In this document: piece after piece, positions 27,221 through 36,496 of the stretch
How the letters are laid out: each line of letters opens with the position of its first letter
Position numbering within the stretch: position 1 is the stretch's first letter
Assembly (NCBI GenBank): GCA_029100605.1
Contig: JAQXPK010000120.1
Coordinates: 1 to 64,000 of the forward strand
Source of the DNA: Bacillota bacterium
Lineage (GTDB): Bacteria; Bacillota; Clostridia; Oscillospirales; Oscillospiraceae
DNA: 64,000 nucleotides
Direction of reading: 5' to 3'
Notes under the pieces: model-generated
Databases searched by the model: none
What the model was told of the DNA's origin: nothing
What the model saw: the letters and a program-made list of their open reading frames with translations, nothing else
Translations under genes and position numbers: made by a program

Positions 27221-27787
27221 ATGGAACCGGAAGAACTGCAGCGCGCCATCGAGGCCATCCTCTTTGCCGCCGGAGAGCGAATGGACATTGCCCGACTGTC
27301 TGCCGCATTGGAAACCGACCCCAAAGACGTGGAAGCCGCCGCCGATGCCCTCGCGGACAGGTACGCCTTCGAGCGACGGGGCATCCGCATTCTCAAGCTG
27401 GAAAAGGGCTACCAGATGGTGTCCGCCGGGGAAATGGCGGATTTTGTAACCAAAGCCCTGGAGACCCGCAAGCCCCCCAAGCTCTCGTCATCCCAGCTGG
27501 AAACCCTGACCATCATCGCCTATTACCAACCGGCGACGAAAGCCATGGTGGAGCAGATTCGGGGCGTGGACAGCGCCTACAGCGTGGCGGCTCTGCTTAA
27601 CAAGAAGCTCATCGAGGAGGCGGGACGCTTAAACGTCCCCGGACGTCCGATTCAATATAAAACCACTCCGGATTTTCTGCGCACCTTCGGCCTCAGCTCC
27701 CTGGAGGAGCTGCCGCCCATTGACAAGATCACCTTTGGCGAGCCGGTGGAGCTGCCCCAGCAGCCCCAGGCCGGGGAGGAAGGGTAA
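27221..27787 (+). CDS. scpB: Segregation and condensation protein B
   Basis: AIEAILFAAGE, LSSSQLETLTIIAYYQPATKAMVEQIRGVDS. Confidence 0.95.
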   Translation: MEPEELQRAIEAILFAAGERMDIARLSAALETDPKDVEAAADALADRYAFERRGIRILKLEKGYQMVSAGEMADFVTKALETRKPPKLSSSQLETLTIIAYYQPATKAMVEQIRGVDSAYSVAALLNKKLIEEAGRLNVPGRPIQYKTTPDFLRTFGLSSLEELPPIDKITFGEPVELPQQPQAGEEG

Positions 27788-28449
27788 TGGGCTGGTGGAT
27801 CGCGCTGGGCGTGGTGGTTCTGCTGGCGATTGTACCCTTGGGTGTCAGCGCGAAATACAACGCCGATGGCCCGCTGCTGCGGGTGATTCTCGGCCCGGCT
27901 CGTCTGACCCTGTTCCCCCGGCGGAAAAAGGAGAAAAAGAAGCGGCAGAAGCAGCAGCCGCCTCAGGAGCCAAGCCCGGAGGAAGCGCTTCCTCATCCAC
28001 CCCAACCACCCAGAGAGGAGCCGGCGGCTCAGCCACAAGAAAAGGGCGGGAGCTTTCTGGATTTCCTGCCGCTTATGAAAGTGGCGCTTTCCTTTCTGGG
28101 GGATTTCCGCCGGAAGCTCCGGGTGAACGATCTGGAGCTGAAGCTCATTCTGGCGGGAAACGATCCCTGTGACCTGGCGGTGAGTTATGGTCGAACCTGG
28201 GCGGCGGTGGGCGGCCTTCTGCCCCAGCTGGAACGGCTGTTTGTCATCAAAAAGCGGAACGTGGAGGTGGCGTGCGACTTCACCACGACCGAAACCCTGG
28301 TCATTGCCCGGCTGGATCTGACCATCACGCTGGGAAGACTTCTGAGCCTTGCCGTGGTTTATGGCATCCGGGCTCTGCGTGAACTTATCAAACTTCAGAA
28401 AAAACGAAAAGGCGGTGCTACCCATGAGCCAGATTCCCAATATGCTTGA
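27787..28449 (+). CDS. DUF2953-like membrane-associated protein
   Basis: 220 aa; overlaps scpB stop; precedes ytfJ-type gene. Confidence 0.65.
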   Translation: MGWWIALGVVVLLAIVPLGVSAKYNADGPLLRVILGPARLTLFPRRKKEKKKRQKQQPPQEPSPEEALPHPPQPPREEPAAQPQEKGGSFLDFLPLMKVALSFLGDFRRKLRVNDLELKLILAGNDPCDLAVSYGRTWAAVGGLLPQLERLFVIKKRNVEVACDFTTTETLVIARLDLTITLGRLLSLAVVYGIRALRELIKLQKKRKGGATHEPDSQYA

Positions 28450-28807
28450 AAGTACCATTCAGAAGATCCGCGAGATGGTGGACGTGAATTCCGTCATCGG
28501 CGAACCCATTTCCACCCCCGACGGCGTGACCATCATCCCCGTGTCCAAGGTCAGCGTGGGCTTTGGCGGCGGCGGATCGGATTTCACCAAAAAGGGCAGC
28601 GCCGGGGACAACCCCTTCGGCGGCGGTGTGGGCGGCGGCGTCAAGGTGGCGCCCATCTGCTTTCTGATCGTCAAGGACGGCAACGTGCGGATGATGCCCG
28701 TGGCGGAGCCTGCCAACACCACGGCAGACCGGATCGTGGAGATGGTGCCGGATACACTGGACAAGCTGACGGCGTATTTTGATGCCAAGAATCAGAAAAA
28801 GGACTGA
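28424..28807 (+). CDS. ytfJ: GerW/YtfJ-family sporulation protein
   Basis: MVDVNSVIGEPISTPDGVTIIPVSKVSVGFGGGGSDF. Confidence 0.9.
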   Translation: MSQIPNMLESTIQKIREMVDVNSVIGEPISTPDGVTIIPVSKVSVGFGGGGSDFTKKGSAGDNPFGGGVGGGVKVAPICFLIVKDGNVRMMPVAEPANTTADRIVEMVPDTLDKLTAYFDAKNQKKD

Positions 28808-28858
28808 TTTCGCATAGTTTTCTCCGACCACGGGCAGAATAGACCCGGGTGAAGAGAA

Positions 28859-29950
28859 ATGAGACGTTTTTTCGCCGGGACGGCGGCTGCGTTGCTGGCC
28901 GCCGTCCTGCTTTTGCCTGTGCGTGCCCAGGCCATGTCCGCCCGGCGGGCGTATGTGGTGGACGCGGTCAGCGGCCGGGTGCTGTTTGAGAAGAACCCCA
29001 CGGAGCGGAGCCTGATTGCCAGCACCACCAAGATTATGACGGCGCTGATCGTCTGCGAGCAGTGCAATGTTCTGGATCGGATGCGGATTCCCAAGGAGGC
29101 GGTGGGCATCGAAGGCTCCTCCATGTATCTCAAGGAGGGGGAGGTGCTCACCATCCAGGAGCTGCTCTACGGACTGATGCTCTCCTCCGGCAACGACGCC
29201 GCCGTGGCTCTGGCAATCTACTGCGGCGGTACGGTGGAGGGCTTCGCGGAGCTGATGAACGACAAGGCTCGGAATCTGGACCTGACCGGAACCCATTTTG
29301 AGAATCCCAACGGTCTGGACAGTCCGGGTCACTATTCCACAGCCCGGGATTTGGGAATTCTCGCGGCCTACGCCATGGAAAACCCGATTTTCTACAAGAC
29401 CGTTTCCGCCAAAACCGTGAAAGCAGGGGATCGGTACCTCACCAACCACAATAAGCTTCTGTGGCAGGTGGAGGGAGCCGACGGGGTGAAAACCGGCTTT
29501 ACCAAGGCCGCCGGGCGGATTCTGGTATCCAGCGCCACCCGAAACGGGCGGCGGATCATCGCCGTCACCATTGACGACCCCAGCGACTGGCAGGATCACG
29601 CGGCGTTTCTGGAGGAGGGCTTCTCCCGGTTTACAGTGCAGCGGCTTGTGAACAGGGGTGACCGGGTGGGTACCCTGGAGGTCGTGGGCGGTCAGGCCGG
29701 GCAGGTCGCGGTACTGGCGGCGGCGGATTTTGACTATGCCGTCGCCTCGGAGGAGCGGGCGTGTCTGGCGTTGCCCGGGCCGGGCTTCGTCTATGCCCCG
29801 GCGGTGGCGGGAGCGGACGCGGGATATGCCTATGTGCTCATCGGCGGCAAGGCCGTTGGCAAGCTCCCGGTTGTATACGGCGAAACCATCGAGCAGACGG
29901 TGACGGAGGAAAAACCATTCTGGAAAAGGCTGCTGCATCCCAAATCGTAG
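28859..29950 (+). CDS. D-alanyl-D-alanine carboxypeptidase (penicillin-binding protein)
   Basis: STTKIMTALIV (SxxK), SSGNDAAVAL (SxN), GVKTGFTKAAG (KTG). Confidence 0.93.
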   Translation: MRRFFAGTAAALLAAVLLLPVRAQAMSARRAYVVDAVSGRVLFEKNPTERSLIASTTKIMTALIVCEQCNVLDRMRIPKEAVGIEGSSMYLKEGEVLTIQELLYGLMLSSGNDAAVALAIYCGGTVEGFAELMNDKARNLDLTGTHFENPNGLDSPGHYSTARDLGILAAYAMENPIFYKTVSAKTVKAGDRYLTNHNKLLWQVEGADGVKTGFTKAAGRILVSSATRNGRRIIAVTIDDPSDWQDHAAFLEEGFSRFTVQRLVNRGDRVGTLEVVGGQAGQVAVLAAADFDYAVASEERACLALPGPGFVYAPAVAGADAGYAYVLIGGKAVGKLPVVYGETIEQTVTEEKPFWKRLLHPKS

Positions 29951-30087
29951 GGGGCGATGTCCACATCGCCCCCCCAGGGAACGCTGCATTTTGTACCGGA
30001 CTGGGGCAGATTTGGATCATTGCGTAAGGGTCAATGCGGGTATCGGCCTCTGCGTTGGCTCTTTGAGAAGAGCGAGGAGAGAAGCGC

Positions 30088-30792
30088 ATGAAAGAACGTT
30101 TGCAGAAAATCCTGTCCGCCCGGGGGATGGCGTCCCGGCGGAAGGCTGAGGAACTGATCCGAACGGGGCAGGTGACCGTTAACGGAAAAACTGCGTCGCT
30201 GGGTGATTCCGCCGACCCGGAAACCGACGAAATTCGGGTGGCGGGACAGCCCCTTGTCCCCCAGGATAAAAAGGTGTACATCTTACTGAATAAGCCCCGG
30301 GGCTACGTCACCACCCTGTCCGATGAGAAGGGGCGTCCCAATGTCACCCAGCTGGTGACGGACTGCGGCGTGCGGGTCTATCCCGTGGGACGGCTGGACA
30401 TGAACTCCGAAGGACTGCTGCTGCTGACCAACGACGGCACCTTCGCCAATGCCCTGACCCACCCGAAACACGAGGTGGAGAAGACCTATGACGTTTGGGT
30501 CACGGGCTATACCCCCGGCGGAGAAGCCTGTCTGGCTAAGCCCATTACCCTGGATGGTTATACCATCCGCCCGCCCAAGGTGCGCCTTCTCAAGGCGGAG
30601 GGGATCGTCGCGCGATTTCGGATCACCATCCATGAGGGACGCAACCGCCAGGTGCGGCGGATGTGCGAAAACGCCGGTATGCACTGCACCCGCCTGCGCC
30701 GGATCCGGGAGGGAAACCTGTCTCTGGGGGCGCTGCCGCTGGGGAAGTGGCGGTATCTGACGGAGGAGGAGAAGGAGGAGCTGCTGAAATAA
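30088..30792 (+). CDS. rluB: RsuA/RluB-family 23S/16S rRNA pseudouridine synthase
   Basis: S4 domain and VGRLDMNSEGLLLLTNDG motif. Confidence 0.9.
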   Translation: MKERLQKILSARGMASRRKAEELIRTGQVTVNGKTASLGDSADPETDEIRVAGQPLVPQDKKVYILLNKPRGYVTTLSDEKGRPNVTQLVTDCGVRVYPVGRLDMNSEGLLLLTNDGTFANALTHPKHEVEKTYDVWVTGYTPGGEACLAKPITLDGYTIRPPKVRLLKAEGIVARFRITIHEGRNRQVRRMCENAGMHCTRLRRIREGNLSLGALPLGKWRYLTEEEKEELLK

Positions 30793-30891
30793 TTCCTGCA
30801 TTTTTTCTCATTGTCTCTTGCAAAACGCCGCCCTTTTTGGTACGATAAGTGTCGCGGAAAAACGAGATGACAGCGCCGCAGGGAGGCAGCT

Positions 30892-31758
30892 ATGAGTTAC
30901 GATATTTTATCCACCCTTCAGGAACGGGAATCCACCTTTTCCAAGGGTCAGAAGCGGATTGCCCGCTATATTACCGAGGCTTATGACAAGGCGGCCTTCA
31001 TGACCGCCAACCGTCTGGGAAAGACCGTGGGAGTGTCGGAATCCACCGTGGTTCGGTTTGCCGTGGATCTGGGCTTCGACGGCTACCCCAGTATGCAGAA
31101 GGCCATGCAGGAGATGGTTCTCAACCGGCTGACCTCGGTGCAGCGCATTGAGGTAGCCAATGACCGCATCGGGAATCAGGACGTGGTTTCCCTGGTGCTC
31201 CGCTCCGACATGGAGAAGATCCGCCAGACCGAGGAGACGGTGAGCCGGGAGGAATTCTCCGCCGCCGTGAACGCGATCCTGAAGGCCAAGCGGGTGTACA
31301 TTCTGGGGGTGCGCTCCGTGGAGCCACTGGCGAATTTTCTGGGGTATTACCTCAACTATATGTTTAATAACGTCCATGTGGTGTCCGGTTTCGGGGCGGG
31401 GGAGATGTTTGAGAAGATCGTGGGCGTGAACAGCAGTGACGTGGTCATCGCCTTCTCCTTCCCCCGGTATTCCTCCACCACCACCAAAGGCGCCCAGTAT
31501 TGCCGCAGCGCCGGAGCCACGGTCATCGGCATCACGGACAGTAAGCTGTCGCCTCTGGGCAGCAACTGTGACCATGTTCTGGTTGCCAAGAGCGATATGG
31601 TGAGCCTGGTGGATTCCCTGGTGGCGCCGCTTAGCATTGTTAATGCCCTGATCGTTGCCATCGCCGCCCGGAAGGAGAAGGAGCTGTCCCAGACCTTTGC
31701 CAATCTGGAGCGGATCTGGGAGGAATACGACGTTTACGAAAAGCGGGTGGAAGGCTGA
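30892..31758 (+). CDS. MurR/RpiR-family transcriptional regulator with SIS domain
   Basis: N-terminal HTH GVSESTVVRFAVDLGFDGYPSMQ plus SIS domain VYILGVRSVEPLANFL. Confidence 0.9.
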   Translation: MSYDILSTLQERESTFSKGQKRIARYITEAYDKAAFMTANRLGKTVGVSESTVVRFAVDLGFDGYPSMQKAMQEMVLNRLTSVQRIEVANDRIGNQDVVSLVLRSDMEKIRQTEETVSREEFSAAVNAILKAKRVYILGVRSVEPLANFLGYYLNYMFNNVHVVSGFGAGEMFEKIVGVNSSDVVIAFSFPRYSSTTTKGAQYCRSAGATVIGITDSKLSPLGSNCDHVLVAKSDMVSLVDSLVAPLSIVNALIVAIAARKEKELSQTFANLERIWEEYDVYEKRVEG

Positions 31759-33008
31759 TGCGGTTCGATGGAATTGTCATCGGCGGCGGCCCTGCCGGAA
31801 TGTTCGCCGCCATTACGGCGGCTCAGCGGGGACAGCGGGTTCTGCTGCTGGAAAAGAACGACCGTCTGGGCAAGAAACTGCTGATTACCGGTAAGGGCCG
31901 CTGCAACGTCACCAATGACTGCTCCGCCCAGGATGTCCTGCAAAACATCCCCCGGAACGGGCGGTTTCTCTACAGCGCCATGACGGCCTTTCCCCCGGAG
32001 AAAACCAAGGCGTTTTTTGAAGAGCGGGGCTGCGCCCTGAAAACGGAGCGGGGAAACCGGGTGTTTCCCGTGACGGACAAATCCCAGTCCGTTCTGGACT
32101 GCCTGACAGCCGAGCTGCGCCGCCGGAAGGTAACGGTGCAGTCCGCCCGGGTTCGGCATATTCTGTCGGAGGATGGGCATGTTACCGGGGTGGAGACTCA
32201 GACCGGCTCCATCGGCGCAAGGTGGGTCATCCTCGCCACCGGCGGCGTATCCTATCCCGCTACCGGCTCCACCGGCGACGGTTATAAAATGGCTCGGGAG
32301 CTGGAGCACACCGTCATCCCGCCGGAGGGGAGCCTGGTTCCGCTGGAAGCGGCAGGTTCCGACTGCCCGGATATGCAGGGGCTCAGCCTGCGCAATGTAG
32401 GGGTGAAGCTGGTCAGCGCCAAGGGAAAGCTGCTCTATCAGGATTTTGGCGAACTGCTGTTTACCCATTTTGGCGTCTCCGGCCCCACGGTGCTCTCCGC
32501 CAGCTGCCATCTGAAGGGGGAGGACTGCCGCCTGGTGCTGGACTTGAAGCCCGCTCTGGATGCTCAGAAGCTGGAAGCCCGAATCCTTCGGGATCTGGAG
32601 CAATACCGGAACCGAACCATGGAAAACGCCCTGGTGGATTTGCTGCCCCGGAGCATGATTCCCGTGGTTCTGCGGCGGCTGGAGCTGGAGCCTGGCCTCC
32701 AGGCCAATTCCCTGACCAAACAGAAGCGCCGGGCGATGGTGGAGCTACTGAAGGCCTTTCCCATCGCTATCACCGGAAAGCGCCCGGTGAGCGAGGCTAT
32801 CATTACCAGCGGCGGTGTGAAGGTTTCGGAGGTCGAACCCAAGACCATGGAATCCAAAAAGGTTGCCGGGCTGTACTTCGCAGGGGAGATTCTGGACTGC
32901 GACGCCTACACCGGCGGGTTTAACCTACAGATCGCCTGGGCCACGGCCTTTGCCGCAGGCTCCGCTGCCGCCGAAAAAACAGGCATTGACAAACCGGCTG
33001 TCCTGTAA
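31758..33008 (+). CDS. HI0933-family NAD(P)/FAD-dependent oxidoreductase
   Basis: IGGGPAGMFAAITAAQRG, TGKGRCNVTND, ATGGVSYPATGSTGDGY. Confidence 0.92.
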   Translation: MRFDGIVIGGGPAGMFAAITAAQRGQRVLLLEKNDRLGKKLLITGKGRCNVTNDCSAQDVLQNIPRNGRFLYSAMTAFPPEKTKAFFEERGCALKTERGNRVFPVTDKSQSVLDCLTAELRRRKVTVQSARVRHILSEDGHVTGVETQTGSIGARWVILATGGVSYPATGSTGDGYKMARELEHTVIPPEGSLVPLEAAGSDCPDMQGLSLRNVGVKLVSAKGKLLYQDFGELLFTHFGVSGPTVLSASCHLKGEDCRLVLDLKPALDAQKLEARILRDLEQYRNRTMENALVDLLPRSMIPVVLRRLELEPGLQANSLTKQKRRAMVELLKAFPIAITGKRPVSEAIITSGGVKVSEVEPKTMESKKVAGLYFAGEILDCDAYTGGFNLQIAWATAFAAGSAAAEKTGIDKPAVL

Positions 33009-33052
33009 TAGAATAGGCCAAAGAATGTGGATCATGGATAGGAGGACTTATC

Positions 33053-33274
33053 ATGTACGAGAAACTGGTTGACTACGCGGCAAAGCAGCTGGAGCTGGAT
33101 CCTGCTGAGATCACCCCGGATTCCACCTTTGAAAGCCTGGGCATTGATTCCCTGGACATTGTTGAGATGATTATGGACTTAGAGTCCGAGCTGGGCGTGG
33201 AGCTGGATCTGGAGGATCAGCAGATTACCACCTTCCAGGAGCTGGCTGACTTTATCGATTCCAAACTGAACTGA
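33053..33274 (+). CDS. acpP: Acyl carrier protein
   Basis: 73 aa; LGIDSLDIVEMIMDLE phosphopantetheine site. Confidence 0.95.
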   Translation: MYEKLVDYAAKQLELDPAEITPDSTFESLGIDSLDIVEMIMDLESELGVELDLEDQQITTFQELADFIDSKLN

Positions 33275-33279
33275 ATCTA

Positions 33280-33346
33280 AGGCAACACCGCACAGTGAGA
33301 GCTGCGCCCATTGGCAGGTTCATTGCCCCATTATGCGGTGCTGTCC
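33280..33346. repeat. 67-bp palindromic element flanked by TA
   Basis: AGGCAACACCGCACAGTG ... CCCCATTATGCGGTGCTGTCC with TA on both sides. Confidence 0.65.
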
Positions 33347-33370
33347 TAACTTCAAATGATCACCTTGCAG

Positions 33371-33683
33371 CGCCGTCCGGCTTATAGCAAGGTCGCACTA
33401 GTCGGGGAGATAGCGGTGCCCTGTACCTGCAATCCGCTACAGCAGGGATGAATTCCCACACCCGGGCAAGTTTGAATATCGTCTGATCTGCGTAAGTGGT
33501 GTTGAGAGAACGGTCTTGCGCAACGGGATCCCGTGAACCATGTCAGGTGGGGAACCAAGCAGCATTAAGCGGATCTTCCCGTGTGCCGCGGGGCTGCCGT
33601 TTTTGAGCTAACTGCGTCAGGTTTCGGGTATTCAGCTTGTTCAAATGTGGGTGTGCGATCTTGTTATGAGCCGGACGGCTTTT
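33371..33683 (+). ncRNA. ffs: Signal recognition particle RNA, large bacterial type
   Basis: Closing helix GCCGTCCGGCTTATAGCAAGGTCGCA/TGCGATCTTGTTATGAGCCGGACGGC; Alu-domain GGTGCCCTGTACCTGCAATCCGCTACAGCAGGG; domain IV GTCAGGTGGGGAACCAAGCAGCA; upstream of dnaX. Confidence 0.92.
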
Positions 33684-33686
33684 ATA

Positions 33687-33761
33687 GTTGAAAGTTGAGA
33701 GTTGAAAGTGGAAAGTTGAACAATAGAAATTTTCAATTTTCAATTTTCCATTTTCAACTGA
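33687..33761. repeat. Inverted heptanucleotide repeat arrays
   Basis: AGTTGAA-AGTTGAG-AGTTGAA-AGTGGAA-AGTTGAA then TTTCAAT-TTTCAAT-TTTCCAT-TTTCAAC. Confidence 0.8.
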
Positions 33762-33779
33762 TCTTAGGGAGGGAGAATT

Positions 33780-35405
33780 GTGTCTGCCTATCAGGCGTTA
33801 TATCGCAAATACCGTCCTCAGACCTTTGATGATGTGTCCGGGCAGATGGCAGTGACCCAAACGCTGAAAACCCAGATCATGACCGGGAAACTGAGCCATG
33901 CCTACCTGTTCACCGGTTCCCGGGGCACAGGCAAGACAAGCTGCGCGAAAATTCTGGCGAAAGCCGTCAACTGTCTGAATCCCGACCACGGCAACCCCTG
34001 CAATGTCTGCGAGGCCTGCAGAGCCATCGATTCCGGCTCCTGCATGGATGTGCTGGAAATCGACGCCGCCTCCAACAACGGCGTGGACAACGTCCGGGAT
34101 CTCCGGGACGATGCTGTCTACACCCCTTCTCAGGTGAGAATGCGGGTGTATATCATCGACGAAGTGCATATGCTCTCCCTGTCGGCTTTTAACGCCCTGC
34201 TGAAGATCATTGAGGAACCCCCGGAGCATCTGCTGTTCATTCTCGCCACCACGGAGCTGCACAAGGTTCCGGCGACTATTCTGTCCCGGTGCCAGCGGTT
34301 TTCCTTCCGGCGCATCAGCCAGGAGGACATTGCGGCTCGGCTGCAGTATGTGGCTTATCAGGAGAACATCGACCTGGACGACGGCGCGGCGCGGGTCATT
34401 GCCCGGCTGGCCGACGGCGGTATGCGGGACGGCCTGAGCCTGCTGGATCAGTGCGCCTCCGCCACCACCGGGGAGCTGACCGCCGAGCGGGTGTACGCCT
34501 GCCTGGGCATCGCGGGGGAGCAGAAGTGCGGAGAGCTGATGGGATATATTGCCGCCCACGACACCAAAGCCGCGCTGGAGCTGTTTAACCGCCTTTATAC
34601 CGAGGGCAAGGACTTGGGCGCCATGCTGGACGAGATGGCCTGCCTGACCCGGGATCTTCTGGTGCTGAAAACCGCCGGGAACGCCGGCATTACCATGCTT
34701 TCGGGGGTGGCTTCCGATCAGGAGACTCTGGCGCTGACGAAAGCCTTCAGCAGCGGGGAACTGGTTCGGATGATGGAGCGGATCCAGCAGACTCTGTCCG
34801 GCTTCACCCGAAGCGCCAGCCGCCGGATGGACGCGGAGCTGTGCCTGGTGGAGTTGTGCCAGCCGGAGTTGAGCCTGGACGCCAAGGCGCTGAACGCCCG
34901 CCTGACCCGGTTGGAGGAGCAGGTGAAAAGCGGCAGCTTTGTCCCAGCTCCCGCCGCAAAACCGCAAAAACACCCGACGGAAACGGAGGATGAATTGGAC
35001 GGTCCGCCCATGCCCGACGACGCAGACGCGCCGCCTGAGGAAAATACCCCGTCCCCGCCCCGGGACGAAGCGCCGGTGGGCTTCTGGTCGGATCTGGTGG
35101 CGGCGGTGCGCAGGGAGCTGAAGCCGCCGCTGTCCGGCTTCTTCGTGGTGACGCCCAACGCCCCGGTGCAGGGCGCGCTGGTGGGCGATCGGCTGGAGCT
35201 ACGGTGCACCAACAGCTTTACGGCTCAGATGCTGGACAAGCCGGACATCCTGGAGGTCGTTTCCCGGAAGGCCACGGCGATGCTCTCCCGCCCCGTTCAG
35301 GCGGTGACGGTGGATCTGTCGGCAAAGCCGGCAAACAACCCCAGACTGGAGCAGCTGATGGATTTCGGCAGGGCTCACAGTGACATTGTGAAGATCAAAG
35401 AATAA
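33780..35405 (+). CDS. dnaX: DNA polymerase III subunit gamma/tau
   Basis: GTG start; YRKYRPQTFDDVSGQ, GSRGTGKTSCAKILAKAVNC, IIDEVHMLS. Confidence 0.95.
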   Translation: MSAYQALYRKYRPQTFDDVSGQMAVTQTLKTQIMTGKLSHAYLFTGSRGTGKTSCAKILAKAVNCLNPDHGNPCNVCEACRAIDSGSCMDVLEIDAASNNGVDNVRDLRDDAVYTPSQVRMRVYIIDEVHMLSLSAFNALLKIIEEPPEHLLFILATTELHKVPATILSRCQRFSFRRISQEDIAARLQYVAYQENIDLDDGAARVIARLADGGMRDGLSLLDQCASATTGELTAERVYACLGIAGEQKCGELMGYIAAHDTKAALELFNRLYTEGKDLGAMLDEMACLTRDLLVLKTAGNAGITMLSGVASDQETLALTKAFSSGELVRMMERIQQTLSGFTRSASRRMDAELCLVELCQPELSLDAKALNARLTRLEEQVKSGSFVPAPAAKPQKHPTETEDELDGPPMPDDADAPPEENTPSPPRDEAPVGFWSDLVAAVRRELKPPLSGFFVVTPNAPVQGALVGDRLELRCTNSFTAQMLDKPDILEVVSRKATAMLSRPVQAVTVDLSAKPANNPRLEQLMDFGRAHSDIVKIKE

Positions 35406-35430
35406 TTTTTCAGGATAGGAGAACAGAATT

Positions 35431-35775
35431 ATGGCAAAAGGCGGATTCCGGGGAATGCCCGGCGGTATGAATCAGGCGGCTGTGATGAAGCAGGCTCAGA
35501 AGATGCAGCAGGAGATACTGCGGATGCAGGCGGAGCAGGAGGCCAAGACCTTCACGGCGTCGGCCGGCGGCGGTGTGGTCAGTGCCACGGTGAACGGCAA
35601 GCACGAGCTGGTGAATCTGGAGATCAAGCCGGAGGCGGTTGACCCGGAGGACGTGGAAATGCTCCAGGATATGGTCATCGCCGCTGTGAACGAGGCCATG
35701 CGGACTGCGGATACCGAGGCGGCGAACAATATGTCCCGTCTCACCGGCGGTCTGAACCTGGGCGGCCTGTTTTAA
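35431..35775 (+). CDS. ybaB: YbaB/EbfC nucleoid-associated protein
   Basis: MKQAQKMQQEILRMQAE..., between dnaX and recR. Confidence 0.93.
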   Translation: MAKGGFRGMPGGMNQAAVMKQAQKMQQEILRMQAEQEAKTFTASAGGGVVSATVNGKHELVNLEIKPEAVDPEDVEMLQDMVIAAVNEAMRTADTEAANNMSRLTGGLNLGGLF

Positions 35776-35784
35776 GGAGACGCC

Positions 35785-36384
35785 ATGCAGTTTTTTCCCG
35801 CAGCGCTGCAAAATCTGGCCGATCAGTTCGCCAAGCTCCCGGGCATCGGCGGCAAGACGGCTCAGAGGCTTGCCTTTCATGTGCTGAGCCTGCCCATGGA
35901 GGACGCGGAGGAATTTGCCGACGCCATTTTGGAGGCAAAAAAGCAGGTACACACCTGCCCCGTCTGCCAGAACCTGACAGATCGGGAAATCTGTCCCATC
36001 TGCGACGACGACACCCGGGATAAGGGGGTCATCTGTGTGGTTGCGGAGCCGAAGGATGTCATCGCCATGGAACGGAGCCGGGAATTCCGGGGGGTCTACC
36101 ACGTGCTCCACGGCGTGATTTCCCCCCTCAACCATGTGACCCAGGACGACATCCGGATCAAAGAGCTGCTCCAGCGGGTGGGCACCGGGGAGGTCAGAGA
36201 GGTCATCATGGCAACCAACCCGGATACCGAAGGGGAGGCCACCGCCATGTACATCTCCCGCCTGCTGCGCCCCATGGAGGTCAAGGTTACCCGCCTGGCC
36301 TACGGCGTACCGGTGGGTAGTCAGTTGGAGTACGCCGACGAGGTGACGCTGTCCCGGGCGCTGGAAGGCCGGCAGGAAATGTGA
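35785..36384 (+). CDS. recR: Recombination protein RecR
   Basis: LPGIGGKTAQRLAFHVL, C4 zinc finger CPVCQNL...CPIC, Toprim region. Confidence 0.95.
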   Translation: MQFFPAALQNLADQFAKLPGIGGKTAQRLAFHVLSLPMEDAEEFADAILEAKKQVHTCPVCQNLTDREICPICDDDTRDKGVICVVAEPKDVIAMERSREFRGVYHVLHGVISPLNHVTQDDIRIKELLQRVGTGEVREVIMATNPDTEGEATAMYISRLLRPMEVKVTRLAYGVPVGSQLEYADEVTLSRALEGRQEM

Positions 36385-36391
36385 ATCAAAA

Positions 36392-36476
36392 GGCGGAGGC
36401 AAAGCCCCACAGAACTTTGCCTCCGCCGGAAGCCTATTATGTGACATTGGGGTCAGGCGCATCGCCTGACCCCAAT
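36392..36476. repeat. Two consecutive perfect hairpins between convergent genes
   Basis: GGCGGAGGCAAAG...CTTTGCCTCCGCC (13 bp) and ATTGGGGTCAGGCG-CAT-CGCCTGACCCCAAT (14 bp); neither has a clear U-tract. Confidence 0.75.
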
Positions 36477-36496
36477 ATTCATTATGAAGTCCATTT

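Noticed and set aside
29950-29976. GGGGGCGATG-TCCA-CATCGCCCCC hairpin as a mobile repeat
   Set aside because: Can be explained as a terminator-like hairpin after the carboxypeptidase gene; no second copy seen in this window.
28418-29989. 523-aa minus-strand ORF antisense to ytfJ and the D,D-carboxypeptidase gene
   Set aside because: Spans two well-supported + strand genes; composition typical of antisense reading.
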